The notes beneath the pieces were generated by a model that worked only from the letters and a program-made list of their open reading frames with translations, did not search any database and was not told the DNA's origin. This document shows positions 18,635 through 27,835 of a stretch of DNA of 64,000 bases, piece after piece. Within the stretch, counting starts at the first letter, position 1, and the number at the start of each line of letters is the position of its first letter. The translations under genes were made by a program, and so were the position numbers. The DNA is from an uncultured Pseudomonadales bacterium (GTDB lineage Bacteria > Pseudomonadota > Gammaproteobacteria > Pseudomonadales > Azotimanducaceae). Where the stretch lies: positions 3,890,291-3,954,290 of the forward strand of contig OY282460.1 in NCBI GenBank assembly GCA_958296295.1. The letters run 5' to 3'.

Positions 18635-20179
18635 CTACACCGCCACCGCTCGCGCCGTTGGCGACGGTACGAAACAGCCGCCGGCCATCGTGCCATCGGC
18701 AAAGCGCTTCGCCACCTGCGGCAGCGCGAACAGGAAGCCGGCAACGCCGTTCGGGCGCACGAGCGTGTCCGCGAAACGCCCCCGCAACCGTGCCACCGTT
18801 TGTTGCGGCATGTGTTCCATGATGGTCACCAAGTCCGTGCCGGAGACGTCGATGCGCGGGTGATGCACGGCTTCGTCCACGCTCATGTCGTAGTCGACGA
18901 GGAACGAGACGAGCTGCGCCACGGCGGCCAGAATGCGCCGTCCGCCGCAGGCGCCCACCGCGAACCGAGAGCCATCCGCCTGCTGGACAATCAACGGGCA
19001 CATGTTGCACAAGGGCCGTCGGCCGCCAACCACCGAGTTCGGGCCGCCGGGCCGCGGGTCGAACCACATCATGCCGTTGTTCATCAGGATGCCGGTGCCC
19101 GGCAGCGCGACGCGGGCACCGAACCCGGAAAGCACCGTCTGCGTCAACGACACCACATCGCCGTTGGCATCCACCACGCACAGATGCGAAGTGTGCGTTG
19201 GCCGCGACGGCGCGCCTTCGCCGAGGTGCGCAAGCCGGTAGCGGTAGGATTCGAGCAGCGCGTCGGCGTAGGCGACGAAGGCGTCCGCATCCGGTCGCCC
19301 ACCGGTTGGCCGCAGCCGCTCGGCCAAGTCGCCAAGCGCTTGCTTGATGGTGGGCCCCGCGGTGAGGTGCCCGGGCGCGAACACCCGCGCGTCGCGGTAG
19401 GCGAACTCCAACGGCAGGGCCACGCGAGCGGTGTAGCTTTCCAAGTCCGCCATGCGGATGCGCGACCCGGCCGCTTGCAGATCCGCGACGATGCGCTCGG
19501 CCAGTACCCCGCGGTAGAAACTCTCCGGCCCTGCCGATTGCAGCGTCCGGTAGGTGAAAGCCAGCTTGCCGAGCGGCAGGCGCCCGCCGGCCACAGGCGG
19601 CAACCCGTCCGCCAAATACACGCGCCGCGTCTCCTCGTACTGGGCGAGGCCCCGGGCCATGGACGCGATCAGCCATGTCGCGTACCAGTTGAGCGGCAAG
19701 CCTTCTTCCGCCAACCCGCACGCCGGTTCGATGACGTCGCGCCAGTCCCACCCGCCGAACCGTTCCAACGCCAGCGCCAAGCCGCGCACATGACCCGGCA
19801 CGGCGATGGCAAGCGGCCCGTGAACATTGGCATCGCCAGCCACGGCCGGCCAGTTGAAGGTTGCCGCGCCCGTGACTCCATCGGCCAGCGGATAGTCCTC
19901 GGCGTTCGCATCGAGCGGGGCGCGCACGCCGAACTCCACCACGCTCACCCGATCCTCGGCGGCGCGGTGGATGGTCATGTAGCCACCGCCGCCAATGCCG
20001 CTCATCCACGGCTCGACCACGCCCAAGGCAAGACCCGCCGCCACCGCGGCATCCACGGCGTTGCCGCCGCGCCGCAACACGTCGGCGCCAACTTCGGAGG
20101 CGAGATGGTGCTGCGTGGCCACCAACCCACGCCGTCCGGCAACCGCGGGTTTGCGAATCTGCCAGCCTTCGGTGTTCAC
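18635..20179 (-). CDS. ggt: gamma-glutamyltransferase family protein
   Basis: A 514-residue member of the gamma-glutamyltranspeptidase family (glutathione and gamma-glutamyl compounds, Ntn-hydrolase fold). The opening ATQHHLASEVGADVLRRGGNAVDAAVAA and GIGGGGYMTI are family signatures. The autocleavage site is TSHLCVVDANGDVVSLTQT, where Thr 330 would become the nucleophile of the small subunit. MNNGMMWFDP and RPLCNMCPLIV follow, with the usual end region MAGGCFVPSP. No signal peptide is visible, unlike periplasmic E. coli GGT, so it may act in the cytoplasm. It is transcribed towards the broken toxin gene. Confidence 0.88.
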   Translation of the reverse strand: MNTEGWQIRKPAVAGRRGLVATQHHLASEVGADVLRRGGNAVDAAVAAGLALGVVEPWMSGIGGGGYMTIHRAAEDRVSVVEFGVRAPLDANAEDYPLADGVTGAATFNWPAVAGDANVHGPLAIAVPGHVRGLALALERFGGWDWRDVIEPACGLAEEGLPLNWYATWLIASMARGLAQYEETRRVYLADGLPPVAGGRLPLGKLAFTYRTLQSAGPESFYRGVLAERIVADLQAAGSRIRMADLESYTARVALPLEFAYRDARVFAPGHLTAGPTIKQALGDLAERLRPTGGRPDADAFVAYADALLESYRYRLAHLGEGAPSRPTHTSHLCVVDANGDVVSLTQTVLSGFGARVALPGTGILMNNGMMWFDPRPGGPNSVVGGRRPLCNMCPLIVQQADGSRFAVGACGGRRILAAVAQLVSFLVDYDMSVDEAVHHPRIDVSGTDLVTIMEHMPQQTVARLRGRFADTLVRPNGVAGFLFALPQVAKRFADGTMAGGCFVPSPTARAVAV

Positions 20180-20231
20180 GCCGTCTACAATCCTTCCCGG
20201 TCAAGGGTCACAAAAGGCAAGGGATGAAATC

Positions 20232-21011
20232 ATGAACAAGCGTACCGCGCTCGTCACCGGCGGCGCCCGCGGCATCGGCCGGGGAATAGCCCAGAGCTTC
20301 CTTGAGGCCGGGCACAACGTGATGATCGCCGATCTCGCCGCCGGCGACGGCTGGCGCTACCGGCTCGGCAGCGACGCGGAACTCGCCTCCACCGCCAGCG
20401 AACTCGCGGCGTTCGGCGATGTTCGCGCCACGCGCCTCGACGTGACCGATGCGGAATCCTGCGCCGCCGCCGTGCGCGCCGCCACGGACGCCTTCGGCGG
20501 GCTCGACGTGCTGGTGAACAACGCCGGCGTGGTGGACAGCGGGCCCATTGGCGACTACAGCGCCGAGCGGTGGGATCGGTTGTTCGCGGTGAACGTGAAA
20601 GGCGTGTTCCTGATGGCCCAAGCCGCGGTGGCAAGCCTGCGCGCCGCCGAAGACGCCGCCATCGTCAACATCGCCTCCATCGCCGGCAAACGCGGGGCGG
20701 CGCGCATGGCGGCCTATTGCGGCTCCAAATTCGCCGTGGTCGGCATCACCCAGTCGCTGGCCCTCGAACTGGCGCCGGACGGCATCCGCGTGAACGCCCT
20801 GTGCCCCGGCATGGTCGGCACCGCCATGTGGCACGACCACCTGATGGCCAACCTCGGCCCAGACGAGTTCGCCGAGCGGATGCGCGAGTTGATTCCACTC
20901 GGCCGGCCGCAAACCGTCGAGGACATGGGCCAGGCCGCGGTCTACCTCGCCAGCGCCCGCAACGTGAGCGGCGTGGCCCTCAACGTGGCCGGCGGCTACG
21001 AGATGCATTGA
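20232..21011 (+). CDS. SDR family NAD(P)-dependent oxidoreductase
   Basis: A 259-residue classical short-chain dehydrogenase. The cofactor loop is TALVTGGARGIGRGIAQSF, the NNAG motif reads DVLVNNAGVVD, and the catalytic residues are Ser in IVNIASIAGKRG and Tyr/Lys in AAYCGSKFAVVG. The C-terminal GVALNVAGGYEMH matches the usual GxxxxVDGG end. The reaction is oxidation or reduction of an alcohol or ketone; the substrate is unknown. It is divergent from ggt, sharing a 52-bp upstream region. Confidence 0.92.
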   Translation: MNKRTALVTGGARGIGRGIAQSFLEAGHNVMIADLAAGDGWRYRLGSDAELASTASELAAFGDVRATRLDVTDAESCAAAVRAATDAFGGLDVLVNNAGVVDSGPIGDYSAERWDRLFAVNVKGVFLMAQAAVASLRAAEDAAIVNIASIAGKRGAARMAAYCGSKFAVVGITQSLALELAPDGIRVNALCPGMVGTAMWHDHLMANLGPDEFAERMRELIPLGRPQTVEDMGQAAVYLASARNVSGVALNVAGGYEMH

Positions 21012-21083
21012 CCAGAACACTCAGCGGCGATCGGGAGGTCGTAGCGTGCGCGACCACTCGCACGCCGGGCGAGTGCCATACGG

Positions 21084-22217
21084 CTACGCCGCCGCATTCT
21101 CCAAGATGTAGCCGGTCAACGACGGTATGCCGGCGCGCCAGCAGACGGGCGGCACTTGCCCCGGCGGGCACCAAACGTAGCCGACGCGGCAGAGTCCAGC
21201 GAGCGCGGCGACCCGTTCGGCATCGTCTTCAATGCCGTTCGCTGCAAGCGCGGTGTTTAGCTGCCGGTGCGTGGCGGTCGCCTCCCTGCGCGTTTGAAAC
21301 AGAGGCGCAACCGCCGCGGCCGCAGTGAGCAGACCCTCGGCGCTCAGCTCGCGATGCCGGTTTTCGTAGTAGTCGGCTACGCGGGAGACCGCGCTTGGCC
21401 CGACCGCGTCGACCGCCGCGACCGTAATTGTCGTCCCGCCTGTGGTCACACGGTGCTGCCACAGCGCATCGCCCCAGAGCTGGATGAAATAGGGATAGCA
21501 CTGGCTGTATTCGACAACCGCGTCCAACGCACTCCTGTCGATGTCCGCGCCGTGCGCCGCCAACGGCTTGACCAGAGCTTCCCGGGCGGCGGCCTCGTCG
21601 AGGCGGCCGATGCCGAGCAGTCCCTCGCCGAGCCGAGACCAGAACGAGGCGTCCATGGCGTCCAAGCGGTCGGGCAGCCCCGGTGTGCCGGCCAGCACCA
21701 GCAGGAATGGCGCGTCGGCACGCGTTTGCTGACTGGCGTTTAGCAACAAACCGCCGATGTCGGGGGCAAGCGTGTGCGCTTCGTCCACCAGCAATGCCAA
21801 TGGCCGCCGACGACAACGATTGATCAACGCTTGGGTCAGGTCCTTCGCTGTCGCGCCCTCCAAGTTCCATTCGGCGGTTCCCAGCGCTGCCACACCGATC
21901 TTTCGCGGCAACCACTTGGCCACGCCCTTCCTCGGTGCCAGCACATCCACAAGGGCTTCGTGACTGGGAATGCGATGCGGCGTCAAACTCACAGCGTCAA
22001 CCGACGCGTTGCGGCAGGCGTCGCGAAACCAGGTGAGGAGGGCGGTTTTGCCGTTCCCCCGTGGGCCCAGCAAAACCACATCGTGGGGCGGCGCGGCGCC
22101 GACAACCAGATCCGCGAGGCAACGAGACAAGACTCCCTTCTCGACCTCACGGCCAGTAAGCGCCGGCGGGAGCGCTCCAGCCCCCGGGCGGAAAAGGCGA
22201 GGCGTGATCGTGTTCAT
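21084..22217 (-). CDS. AAA-type ATPase
   Basis: A 377-residue ATPase with Walker A VLLGPRGNGKTALL (about residues 48-61) and Walker B LALLVDEAHTL (about 140-150), an arginine-rich sensor region, and a C-terminal winged-helix-like half that reads through LSAEGLLTAAAAVAPLF. It resembles the Orc1/Cdc6-ExeA-like group that couples ATP binding to DNA or membrane machines. No partner gene is adjacent and no transmembrane segment is visible. The 219 bp upstream of it hold nothing I recognise. The specific role is unknown. Confidence 0.75.
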   Translation of the reverse strand: MNTITPRLFRPGAGALPPALTGREVEKGVLSRCLADLVVGAAPPHDVVLLGPRGNGKTALLTWFRDACRNASVDAVSLTPHRIPSHEALVDVLAPRKGVAKWLPRKIGVAALGTAEWNLEGATAKDLTQALINRCRRRPLALLVDEAHTLAPDIGGLLLNASQQTRADAPFLLVLAGTPGLPDRLDAMDASFWSRLGEGLLGIGRLDEAAAREALVKPLAAHGADIDRSALDAVVEYSQCYPYFIQLWGDALWQHRVTTGGTTITVAAVDAVGPSAVSRVADYYENRHRELSAEGLLTAAAAVAPLFQTRREATATHRQLNTALAANGIEDDAERVAALAGLCRVGYVWCPPGQVPPVCWRAGIPSLTGYILENAAA

Positions 22218-22436
22218 GGCGCCGCCAGTATACGGCCCTCGCCGGCAAAGGCGCTGGCGGCAACGCCCGACGGCTCGGCCAAGCAGCCGGAAAAGCAGGC
22301 GGTCAGCCTGGCGGATGTGGCCCGCGCCGCGAGAATCCGCGCATCGCGCACGACAGCGACGACGGTTGCGCCAAGGGAGCGCGGCAACTCGCGGGTTTGC
22401 GTTCTGGCGGTGCCGCCGCCCAGCCCGCTTCGGGAT

Positions 22437-23651
22437 TCAGCCCGTTCGTCCGGTCGGCACCTTGTTGAACGGAATGCCCTTGTCCACGCGCACATCCTGG
22501 GGCAGGCCGAGAACGCGCTCGGCGAGGATGTTCAGCATGATCTCGTCGCTGCCGCCGGCGATGCGGCCGCCGGGCGCGGCCAGGAAAGCGCTCGGAAAGA
22601 TGGCCCGGCTCTCGGCGTGGGCCGGATCCGCGATCGTGCCGGAAAGTTCTAGCAGATCCATCGCGAAGGAGGCCATGTCCTGGGTCTTGGACGCGGCCAC
22701 CAACTTGCCGATGGAGTTCTCCGGCCCCGGCGTCTGGCCTCGGGAAAGCGCGGTCAGCGAGCGGTAGCCGGTGTATTTGAGGCCGCTCTCTTGGGCGTAC
22801 CAAGTGGCGAGCTTGGCGCGAACCTGTTTATCTTCAATTGCGGGAGCGCCGTCGAGTTCCACCCTGCGCGCCAAGTCGAAAACCTGCCTGAAACCCACGC
22901 CGCCACCGCCGCCGCCGATGGCCATGCGCTCGTTCATCAACGTCGTCAACGCGACTTGCCAGCCTTGGCCCACCGCGCCGAGTCGCTGATCGTCCGGCAC
23001 GCGCACGTCCGTGAAATACACCTCGTTGAAGTTGGCGCCGCCGGAAATCTGCTTGATGGGGCGCGTTTCGATACCGGGCGATTTCATGTCCAAGAAGAAG
23101 TAGGAAAGGCCCTTGTGCTTTGGCACCGCGGGATCCGTGCGCACCACCACGATGCCGTAGTCCGAGTAGTGGGCGCCGGAGGTCCAGATCTTCTGGCCGT
23201 TCAGCACCCACTCGTCGCCGTCTTTCTCCGCGCGTGTGCGCAGCGCCGCCAAGTCCGAGCCGCCGGCCGGCTCGCTGAACAGCTGGCACCAGATGTGCTC
23301 GCCGGAGGCGAGCGGCGGCAAGTGCCGGCGTTTGTGCTCCTCGCTCGCCCACGCCATCATGGTCGGCGCGGCCATGCCTTGGCCGATGGCGAAGACGCTG
23401 CCGGGCGTTGCGAACTTGCCTTCCTCCTGATTCCAGATCACCTGCTCGATGGCGCTGGCGCCACGCCCGCCATACTCTTGGGGCCAGCGGATGCAGGCCC
23501 AGCCGGCGTCGTACTTGCGCTTCTGCCACAGCTTGGCGGCTTGAATCTCGTCCAGCCCTTCGAGCTCCGCTCTGCTCGGCACGTTGGCTTCGAGCCACGC
23601 CCGCGCCTCGGCGCGGAAAGCGCTTTCTTCAGGGGTGTCGTTGAAGTCCAT
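22437..23651 (-). CDS. acyl-CoA dehydrogenase
   Basis: A 404-residue flavoprotein that introduces the alpha-beta double bond in acyl-CoA. It has the FAD/substrate motif CQLFSEPAGGSDLAALRT, WVLNGQKIWTSGAHYSDYGIV, and a C-terminal FAD-binding part with GSDEIMLNILAERVLGLP. The sequence type is that of the larger acyl-CoA dehydrogenases often found in pairs. TAAGGAGACAGAC precedes the ATG. It follows the second acyl-CoA dehydrogenase by 37 nt on the same strand, and the pair may form one heteromeric enzyme, as in steroid side-chain or cyclic-acid degradation. The substrate is not predictable. Confidence 0.9.
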   Translation of the reverse strand: MDFNDTPEESAFRAEARAWLEANVPSRAELEGLDEIQAAKLWQKRKYDAGWACIRWPQEYGGRGASAIEQVIWNQEEGKFATPGSVFAIGQGMAAPTMMAWASEEHKRRHLPPLASGEHIWCQLFSEPAGGSDLAALRTRAEKDGDEWVLNGQKIWTSGAHYSDYGIVVVRTDPAVPKHKGLSYFFLDMKSPGIETRPIKQISGGANFNEVYFTDVRVPDDQRLGAVGQGWQVALTTLMNERMAIGGGGGGVGFRQVFDLARRVELDGAPAIEDKQVRAKLATWYAQESGLKYTGYRSLTALSRGQTPGPENSIGKLVAASKTQDMASFAMDLLELSGTIADPAHAESRAIFPSAFLAAPGGRIAGGSDEIMLNILAERVLGLPQDVRVDKGIPFNKVPTGRTG

Positions 23652-23670
23652 GTCTGTCTCCTTACTTTAA

Positions 23671-23686
23671 GCGGCCTGTAGGCCGC
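23671..23686. promoter_or_regulatory. Intercistronic hairpin between the two acyl-CoA dehydrogenase genes
   Basis: GCGGCCT, GT, AGGCCGC: a 7-bp perfect stem in the 37-nt gap between the two genes, just before the ribosome site of the downstream one. No T-run follows, so it is more likely a processing or stability element than a terminator. Confidence 0.35.
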
Positions 23687-23688
23687 CT

Positions 23689-24801
23689 TTAGGCCGCGGC
23701 CTGGGCCTCGACGGCGCGGATGAGCCGGTCCTGCCATGTGGCCTCGCTGCCGATGTTTACGGACAGCAACTTCGCCCGCCGATAGTGGAACTGGCAGTCG
23801 AACTCCCAAGTGAAACCCATGCCGCCGTGGGTTTGGATGTTCTCTTTGGAAGCGTAGTAGTAGGCTTGGCAGGCGCTCACGCGGGCCGTGGCCGCCGCCA
23901 GCGGCAACTCCGCCGCGTTCGTGCTGAGCGCCCACGCGCCGTAGTAGCAGTTGGAACGCGCCAGGGTGTTTTTCACATAGGCCTGCGCCAGCTTGTGTTT
24001 GATGGCCTGGTAACTGGCGATGGGCCGACCGAAAGCGTAGCGGCCGAGCGCGTACTCCTTGGCCATCTCCAGCGCCGCGGCGGCGCCGCCAACCTGCTCC
24101 CACGCGAACAGCACCGCGGCGCGATCAAGCAGGGTTTGCGCAAGCGCCCAGCCTTCGCCGGCGGCGCCAAGCGGTTCCGCCGGATGATCCTCGAAGGCGA
24201 TACGGGCATGGGAGCGGGTCGGGTCCAAAGTGGCCACCCGTTGCCGGTTGGCGTCCGCCAGTTCGGCCAAGTGGAGGCTTGCGCCGTCGCCATGCTCCGC
24301 CTTCGCCACCACCACGGCGAAATCCGCGATGTCGCCATCGGCAACCGGCAACTTCACGCCTCGCAGTTTGCCGTCAACCGCTGTCGTCGTCAGCCGTTCG
24401 GGGCGCGTCTGGCCGGCGCGTTCGGCGAGCGCGAAAGTGCCGATGGCGGCACCCGTGGCCAGCTTCGGCAGCCATCTCTCCCGCTGCGCGGCGCTTCCCG
24501 CGAGCAGCAACGCTTCGGTGGCAAGGTAGGCGGAAGAAGAGAACGGCACCGGCGCCACCACCCGCCCGAGCTCCTCGGCGAGGACGCAGAGCTCCAAATG
24601 CGCAAGACCGATGCCGCCGTGCTGTTCCGGTATCACCGTGGCCATCCAGCCCAGCTCGGCCATCTTCTCCCAAAGCGCGGCGTCGTATGCGGCGTCGCCA
24701 TCCAAGACCGCGCGCACCGCGGCCGGCCGGCAATGCTCTTGGAGAAACGCCTGCGCTTGTTCGCGCAGGAGATTCTGTTCGTCTGAAAAGTCGAAGTTCA
24801 C
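23689..24801 (-). CDS. acyl-CoA dehydrogenase (second subunit-like)
   Basis: A 370-residue acyl-CoA dehydrogenase fold protein: N-terminal DEQNLLREQAQAFLQEHCRP, a middle region with IGLAHLELCVLAEELGR and GTFALAERAG, and the C-terminal HGGMGFTWEFDCQFHYRRAK in place of the usual catalytic-base and FAD-end motifs. The SEPxxGSD-type motif of the neighbouring gene is weak here, a pattern seen in alpha2beta2 acyl-CoA dehydrogenases where one subunit is degenerate. Its position directly upstream of the canonical one supports a heteromeric enzyme, but this is inference. Confidence 0.85.
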   Translation of the reverse strand: MNFDFSDEQNLLREQAQAFLQEHCRPAAVRAVLDGDAAYDAALWEKMAELGWMATVIPEQHGGIGLAHLELCVLAEELGRVVAPVPFSSSAYLATEALLLAGSAAQRERWLPKLATGAAIGTFALAERAGQTRPERLTTTAVDGKLRGVKLPVADGDIADFAVVVAKAEHGDGASLHLAELADANRQRVATLDPTRSHARIAFEDHPAEPLGAAGEGWALAQTLLDRAAVLFAWEQVGGAAAALEMAKEYALGRYAFGRPIASYQAIKHKLAQAYVKNTLARSNCYYGAWALSTNAAELPLAAATARVSACQAYYYASKENIQTHGGMGFTWEFDCQFHYRRAKLLSVNIGSEATWQDRLIRAVEAQAAA

Positions 24802-24914
24802 GGGTGGGCCTGTCGCTTTCGATCGCCGGCATTGTAACCCCGCGCCGGCGCCAAGCGGCGGGTGCCGCGCCTTGGTGGTAGAGTCGCCGAAGAACCAGCA
24901 ATGATCCTTTCGTC

Positions 24915-26459
24915 ATGCCCGACTACCGCTCCAAAGTCCCCAAGGACGTCTTTCCAAGCACGCTGTCCGAACAGGAAGCCGCGCTCGTCTCGCACCCGAT
25001 GGTGCAGCGGCTGGCGCGTTCGCGGGCGGCGTTGGCTGGCGATCGCCACCGGCCCAGCTACCACTATGTGAACCCCGAGGGGCGGCTGAACGATCCGAAC
25101 GGCTTGTGCTTCTGGCAGGGCCGCTGGCACCTGTTCTACCAAGGCTATCCCGCCGAGGACACCCGCGAGCATTGGGGCCACGCGGTAAGCGAGGATCTGG
25201 TGCGGTGGCGGGACCTGCCCTATTGCATCCATCCGCACCCGGAAGAGCGGTGCTACTCCGGCGCCACGTTGGTGGAGGACGAGCGCGTGGTCGCCATGTA
25301 CCACGGCACCAAGGCCGGCAACATGATCGCCACGTCCAGCGACCCGCTGTTGCTCAACTGGTCGAAACTCGGCGACGCGCCGGTTATCCCCATTGCCGCG
25401 CCGTCCGGCGAAAAGTTGCCCTATCGCGTTTTCGATCCGTGTGTTTGGAAACAGGGCGGCAGCTACTACGCGCTTTCCGCCGGCCGACTTCCGAACGGCC
25501 CGGGCGGCGCGCCGGTGGCGGCGGATTTCTTGTTCCGGTCGGAGAATCTGGCCGACTGGGAATATCTGCACCCATTCGTGGAAGGCGACAGGTTCACCTT
25601 GGTGGGGGACGACGGCGCCTGCCCCTACTTCTGGCCCATCGGCGACAAGCACATGCTGCTGTTCTTCAGCCACATGAGCGGCGGCCAGTATCTTCTTGGC
25701 CAATACGACACGGAGCGGCAGAAGCTGGTGGTGGAGAACGCCGGCAAGTTCAACATGGGGCCGGCGGGGCCGAGCGGCGTCCACGCCCCGTCCGCGACGC
25801 CGGATGGCGACGACATCGTGGTGATCTTCAACATGAACCCCGGCAAACGCACATCCGGATGGAACCAAATCATGAGCTTGCCGCGCCGCCTGTCGTTGGG
25901 CGCCGATGGAACGCTGCGACAAGCGCCCGTGGCAGCGGTGGCTTCGTGTCGCGGGCGCAGGTTGGCCGGCGCGCCGCGCGCGCTGCCGGCCAACGAGGAG
26001 GTGGTCGTGCAAGGGGCGCAGGGCAACGCCTTGGAGATCCAAGCCTCGGTGCCTCCCGGCCGCGAATCCATGCTGGAACTCAACGTGCTGCGTTCGCCCG
26101 GCCGCGAGGAGTACACGCGCATCGCCTTCTACCGCGAGCGCGGCTTTGCCGACATGGTGAACTGGAAACGCCCGGTGGAAAGCGTGATCACGCTGGACAC
26201 GTCGTACTCGTCCATCGGCGCCGACGTGCGCTGCCGCGCCCCGGAGACCGCCGCCGTTCGCTTGCCCGCGGACGAGCCGCTGGAGCTGCGCGTGTTCGTG
26301 GATCGCAGCGTCGTCGAGGTGTTCGTCAACGAACGCCAATGCGTGGCCGCCCGGGTGTACCCGGAACGAGGCGACAGCACCGGCGTTTCCTTCCGCTCGC
26401 AAGGTGCCGCCAGCGAACTCGCCCGGCTGGACGTTTGGGAGATGGCGTCGGTGTACTAG
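24915..26459 (+). CDS. GH32-like beta-fructosidase homologue with altered acid/base motif
   Basis: A 514-residue protein with the five-bladed propeller and C-terminal beta-sandwich of glycoside hydrolase family 32 (invertases, inulinases). The nucleophile motif is present (GRLNDPNG, Asp 60), and WGHAVSEDLVRW is the usual second motif. The third catalytic motif, normally RDP, reads FDP (Asp 174 kept). The acid/base motif, normally WECP, reads GACP (Ala 235), so the catalytic Glu appears lost. The C-terminal domain ends with LRVFVDRSVVEVFVNERQC, as in true family members. There is no signal peptide and no transporter or sugar regulator nearby. It may bind rather than cleave fructosides, or use another residue. 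Confidence 0.8.
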   Translation: MPDYRSKVPKDVFPSTLSEQEAALVSHPMVQRLARSRAALAGDRHRPSYHYVNPEGRLNDPNGLCFWQGRWHLFYQGYPAEDTREHWGHAVSEDLVRWRDLPYCIHPHPEERCYSGATLVEDERVVAMYHGTKAGNMIATSSDPLLLNWSKLGDAPVIPIAAPSGEKLPYRVFDPCVWKQGGSYYALSAGRLPNGPGGAPVAADFLFRSENLADWEYLHPFVEGDRFTLVGDDGACPYFWPIGDKHMLLFFSHMSGGQYLLGQYDTERQKLVVENAGKFNMGPAGPSGVHAPSATPDGDDIVVIFNMNPGKRTSGWNQIMSLPRRLSLGADGTLRQAPVAAVASCRGRRLAGAPRALPANEEVVVQGAQGNALEIQASVPPGRESMLELNVLRSPGREEYTRIAFYRERGFADMVNWKRPVESVITLDTSYSSIGADVRCRAPETAAVRLPADEPLELRVFVDRSVVEVFVNERQCVAARVYPERGDSTGVSFRSQGAASELARLDVWEMASVY

Positions 26460-26473
26460 CGCCCTATGGGCGC
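26459..26473. terminator. Short GC hairpin after the GH32-like gene
   Basis: GCGCCC, TAT, GGGCGC: a 6-bp stem starting in the stop codon of the GH32-like gene. No T-run follows. The bases after it (GCGTTGGCG) resemble those after the 49646 hairpin, so it may be a shorter relative of that element. Confidence 0.35.
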
Positions 26474-26542
26474 GTTGGCGGTTTGCTTCGCAACTGCTAG
26501 CGCCGCCTCATCGCCGCGGTGACGAAAGCGACGGGCACGAGC

Positions 26543-27835
26543 ATGGCCACATTCGCGGAGTTCTTCGCAGGAATCGGATTGGTTCGGGAGGCCATCGAGC
26601 CGCTCGGCTGGAAGTGCGTGTACGCCAACGACATCGCCCGCGGCAAAGCCGAGATGTACGAGGCGCGATTCGGCTTGCGGCACTTCGTGGTGGACGACAT
26701 CCGCGCCGTGACGACGCAGGATCTTCCGGCAGAGATCGATCTCGTCACCGCCTCCTTCCCTTGCATCGATCTGTCCTTGGCCGGCAATCGGGCCGGATTG
26801 GCGGGCAAGCACTCGGGCACGATTTGGCCGTTCCTCGAACTGCTCGCGGCGCGAAGCCGCGAGAGCGGCCAAGAGAGCCGCCCGGCCGCCGTGTTGTTGG
26901 AGAACGTGACGGGCTTCCTCTCGTCGCATGGCGGGCGCGACTTGGCCGAGGTGTGCCGTTTTCTCGGCACGCTTGGGTACGTCATCGACTTGGTCGTGGC
27001 GAACGCGCGGTGGTTCACGCCGCAAAGCCGGCCGCGTTTGTTCGTTTTGGCCGCACGGGCCGACGACGAGATTCGCGGGCTATCACCGGGGCCTTCGCAC
27101 CCCGTTGGGGCCGTGTCGCGTCTACGCCCGCGTGCGGTGCGTCGTTTTCAAGCCGCCCACGCGGATTTGCCGTTCGTGGAACTGCCCCTTCCCGAACCGC
27201 CGCAAAGGGCGCCGCACACGCTGTCCTCCTTTCTCGAGGAACTGGAGGCAGACGACGAAAGGTGGTGGCCCGACGACAAGACCAAGACGCTGCTGCGCCA
27301 CATGGCGGCCCGCCACCGGCGGCGCGTCGAGGCGCTCACCGCCGGCGAGCGCAACGGCGTGGCTACGATGTATCGGCGCCGTCGCAACGGCCGCACCGTC
27401 GGCGAAGTGCGCGACGACTGCATCGCCGGATGCCTGCGCACGCCGCAAGGGGGCAGCAGCGTGCAATTCCTCGTCGATTGCCGTGCCGGCAAGCCGCGTA
27501 TCAGACCGCTGACCGGGCGCGAATACGCCCGCTTGCAGGGCGCGACGGGATTCCCCATTCGCGTCAGCGACCGGCAAGCGCAGATGGGCTTCGGCGACGC
27601 CGTATGCGTACCCGCGCTGCGCTGGCTCGTGCGGCATGCCTTCGGCCACATCGTCACGAGGGCGAAGCCGTGCGAAACGGTTGGGCCGCCAGACTTGCTG
27701 CCAGCGCACGCGGACAACACGCGCCTCCGCGAAGAACAAGTTGTCGAAATAGAAAAAGGCGGAGAGAAAAAGCCGATCGGCGAACCGGCGTTTCGGCGCC
27801 ACGCCGCTGGTGGCGAAAAGAGCTCTTGTCATTGA
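26543..27835 (+). CDS. DNA (cytosine-5) methyltransferase
   Basis: A 430-residue C5-cytosine methyltransferase. Motif I is FFAGIGL (residues 7-13), the catalytic Pro-Cys is in TASFPCIDLS (Cys 74), motif VI is ENV (120-122), motif VIII is QSRPRLFVLA (161-170), and motifs IX-X are RPLTGREYARLQG and QMGFGDAVC. The target-recognition region between VIII and IX is about 150 residues long. No restriction endonuclease, Vsr or specificity gene adjoins it, so it is an orphan enzyme, for example for regulation or self-protection. A GTG at 26519 would add eight residues. The last ~40 residues are encoded inside the left end of the duplicated block and look non-native. Confidence 0.88.
   Translation: MATFAEFFAGIGLVREAIEPLGWKCVYANDIARGKAEMYEARFGLRHFVVDDIRAVTTQDLPAEIDLVTASFPCIDLSLAGNRAGLAGKHSGTIWPFLELLAARSRESGQESRPAAVLLENVTGFLSSHGGRDLAEVCRFLGTLGYVIDLVVANARWFTPQSRPRLFVLAARADDEIRGLSPGPSHPVGAVSRLRPRAVRRFQAAHADLPFVELPLPEPPQRAPHTLSSFLEELEADDERWWPDDKTKTLLRHMAARHRRRVEALTAGERNGVATMYRRRRNGRTVGEVRDDCIAGCLRTPQGGSSVQFLVDCRAGKPRIRPLTGREYARLQGATGFPIRVSDRQAQMGFGDAVCVPALRWLVRHAFGHIVTRAKPCETVGPPDLLPAHADNTRLREEQVVEIEKGGEKKPIGEPAFRRHAAGGEKSSCH

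Noticed and set aside
17526..20204. Minus-strand frame of 892 codons across the Uma2, antitoxin and ggt genes
   Set aside because: It joins the antisense of one gene with a wrong frame of ggt; the true ggt frame is 18635-20179.
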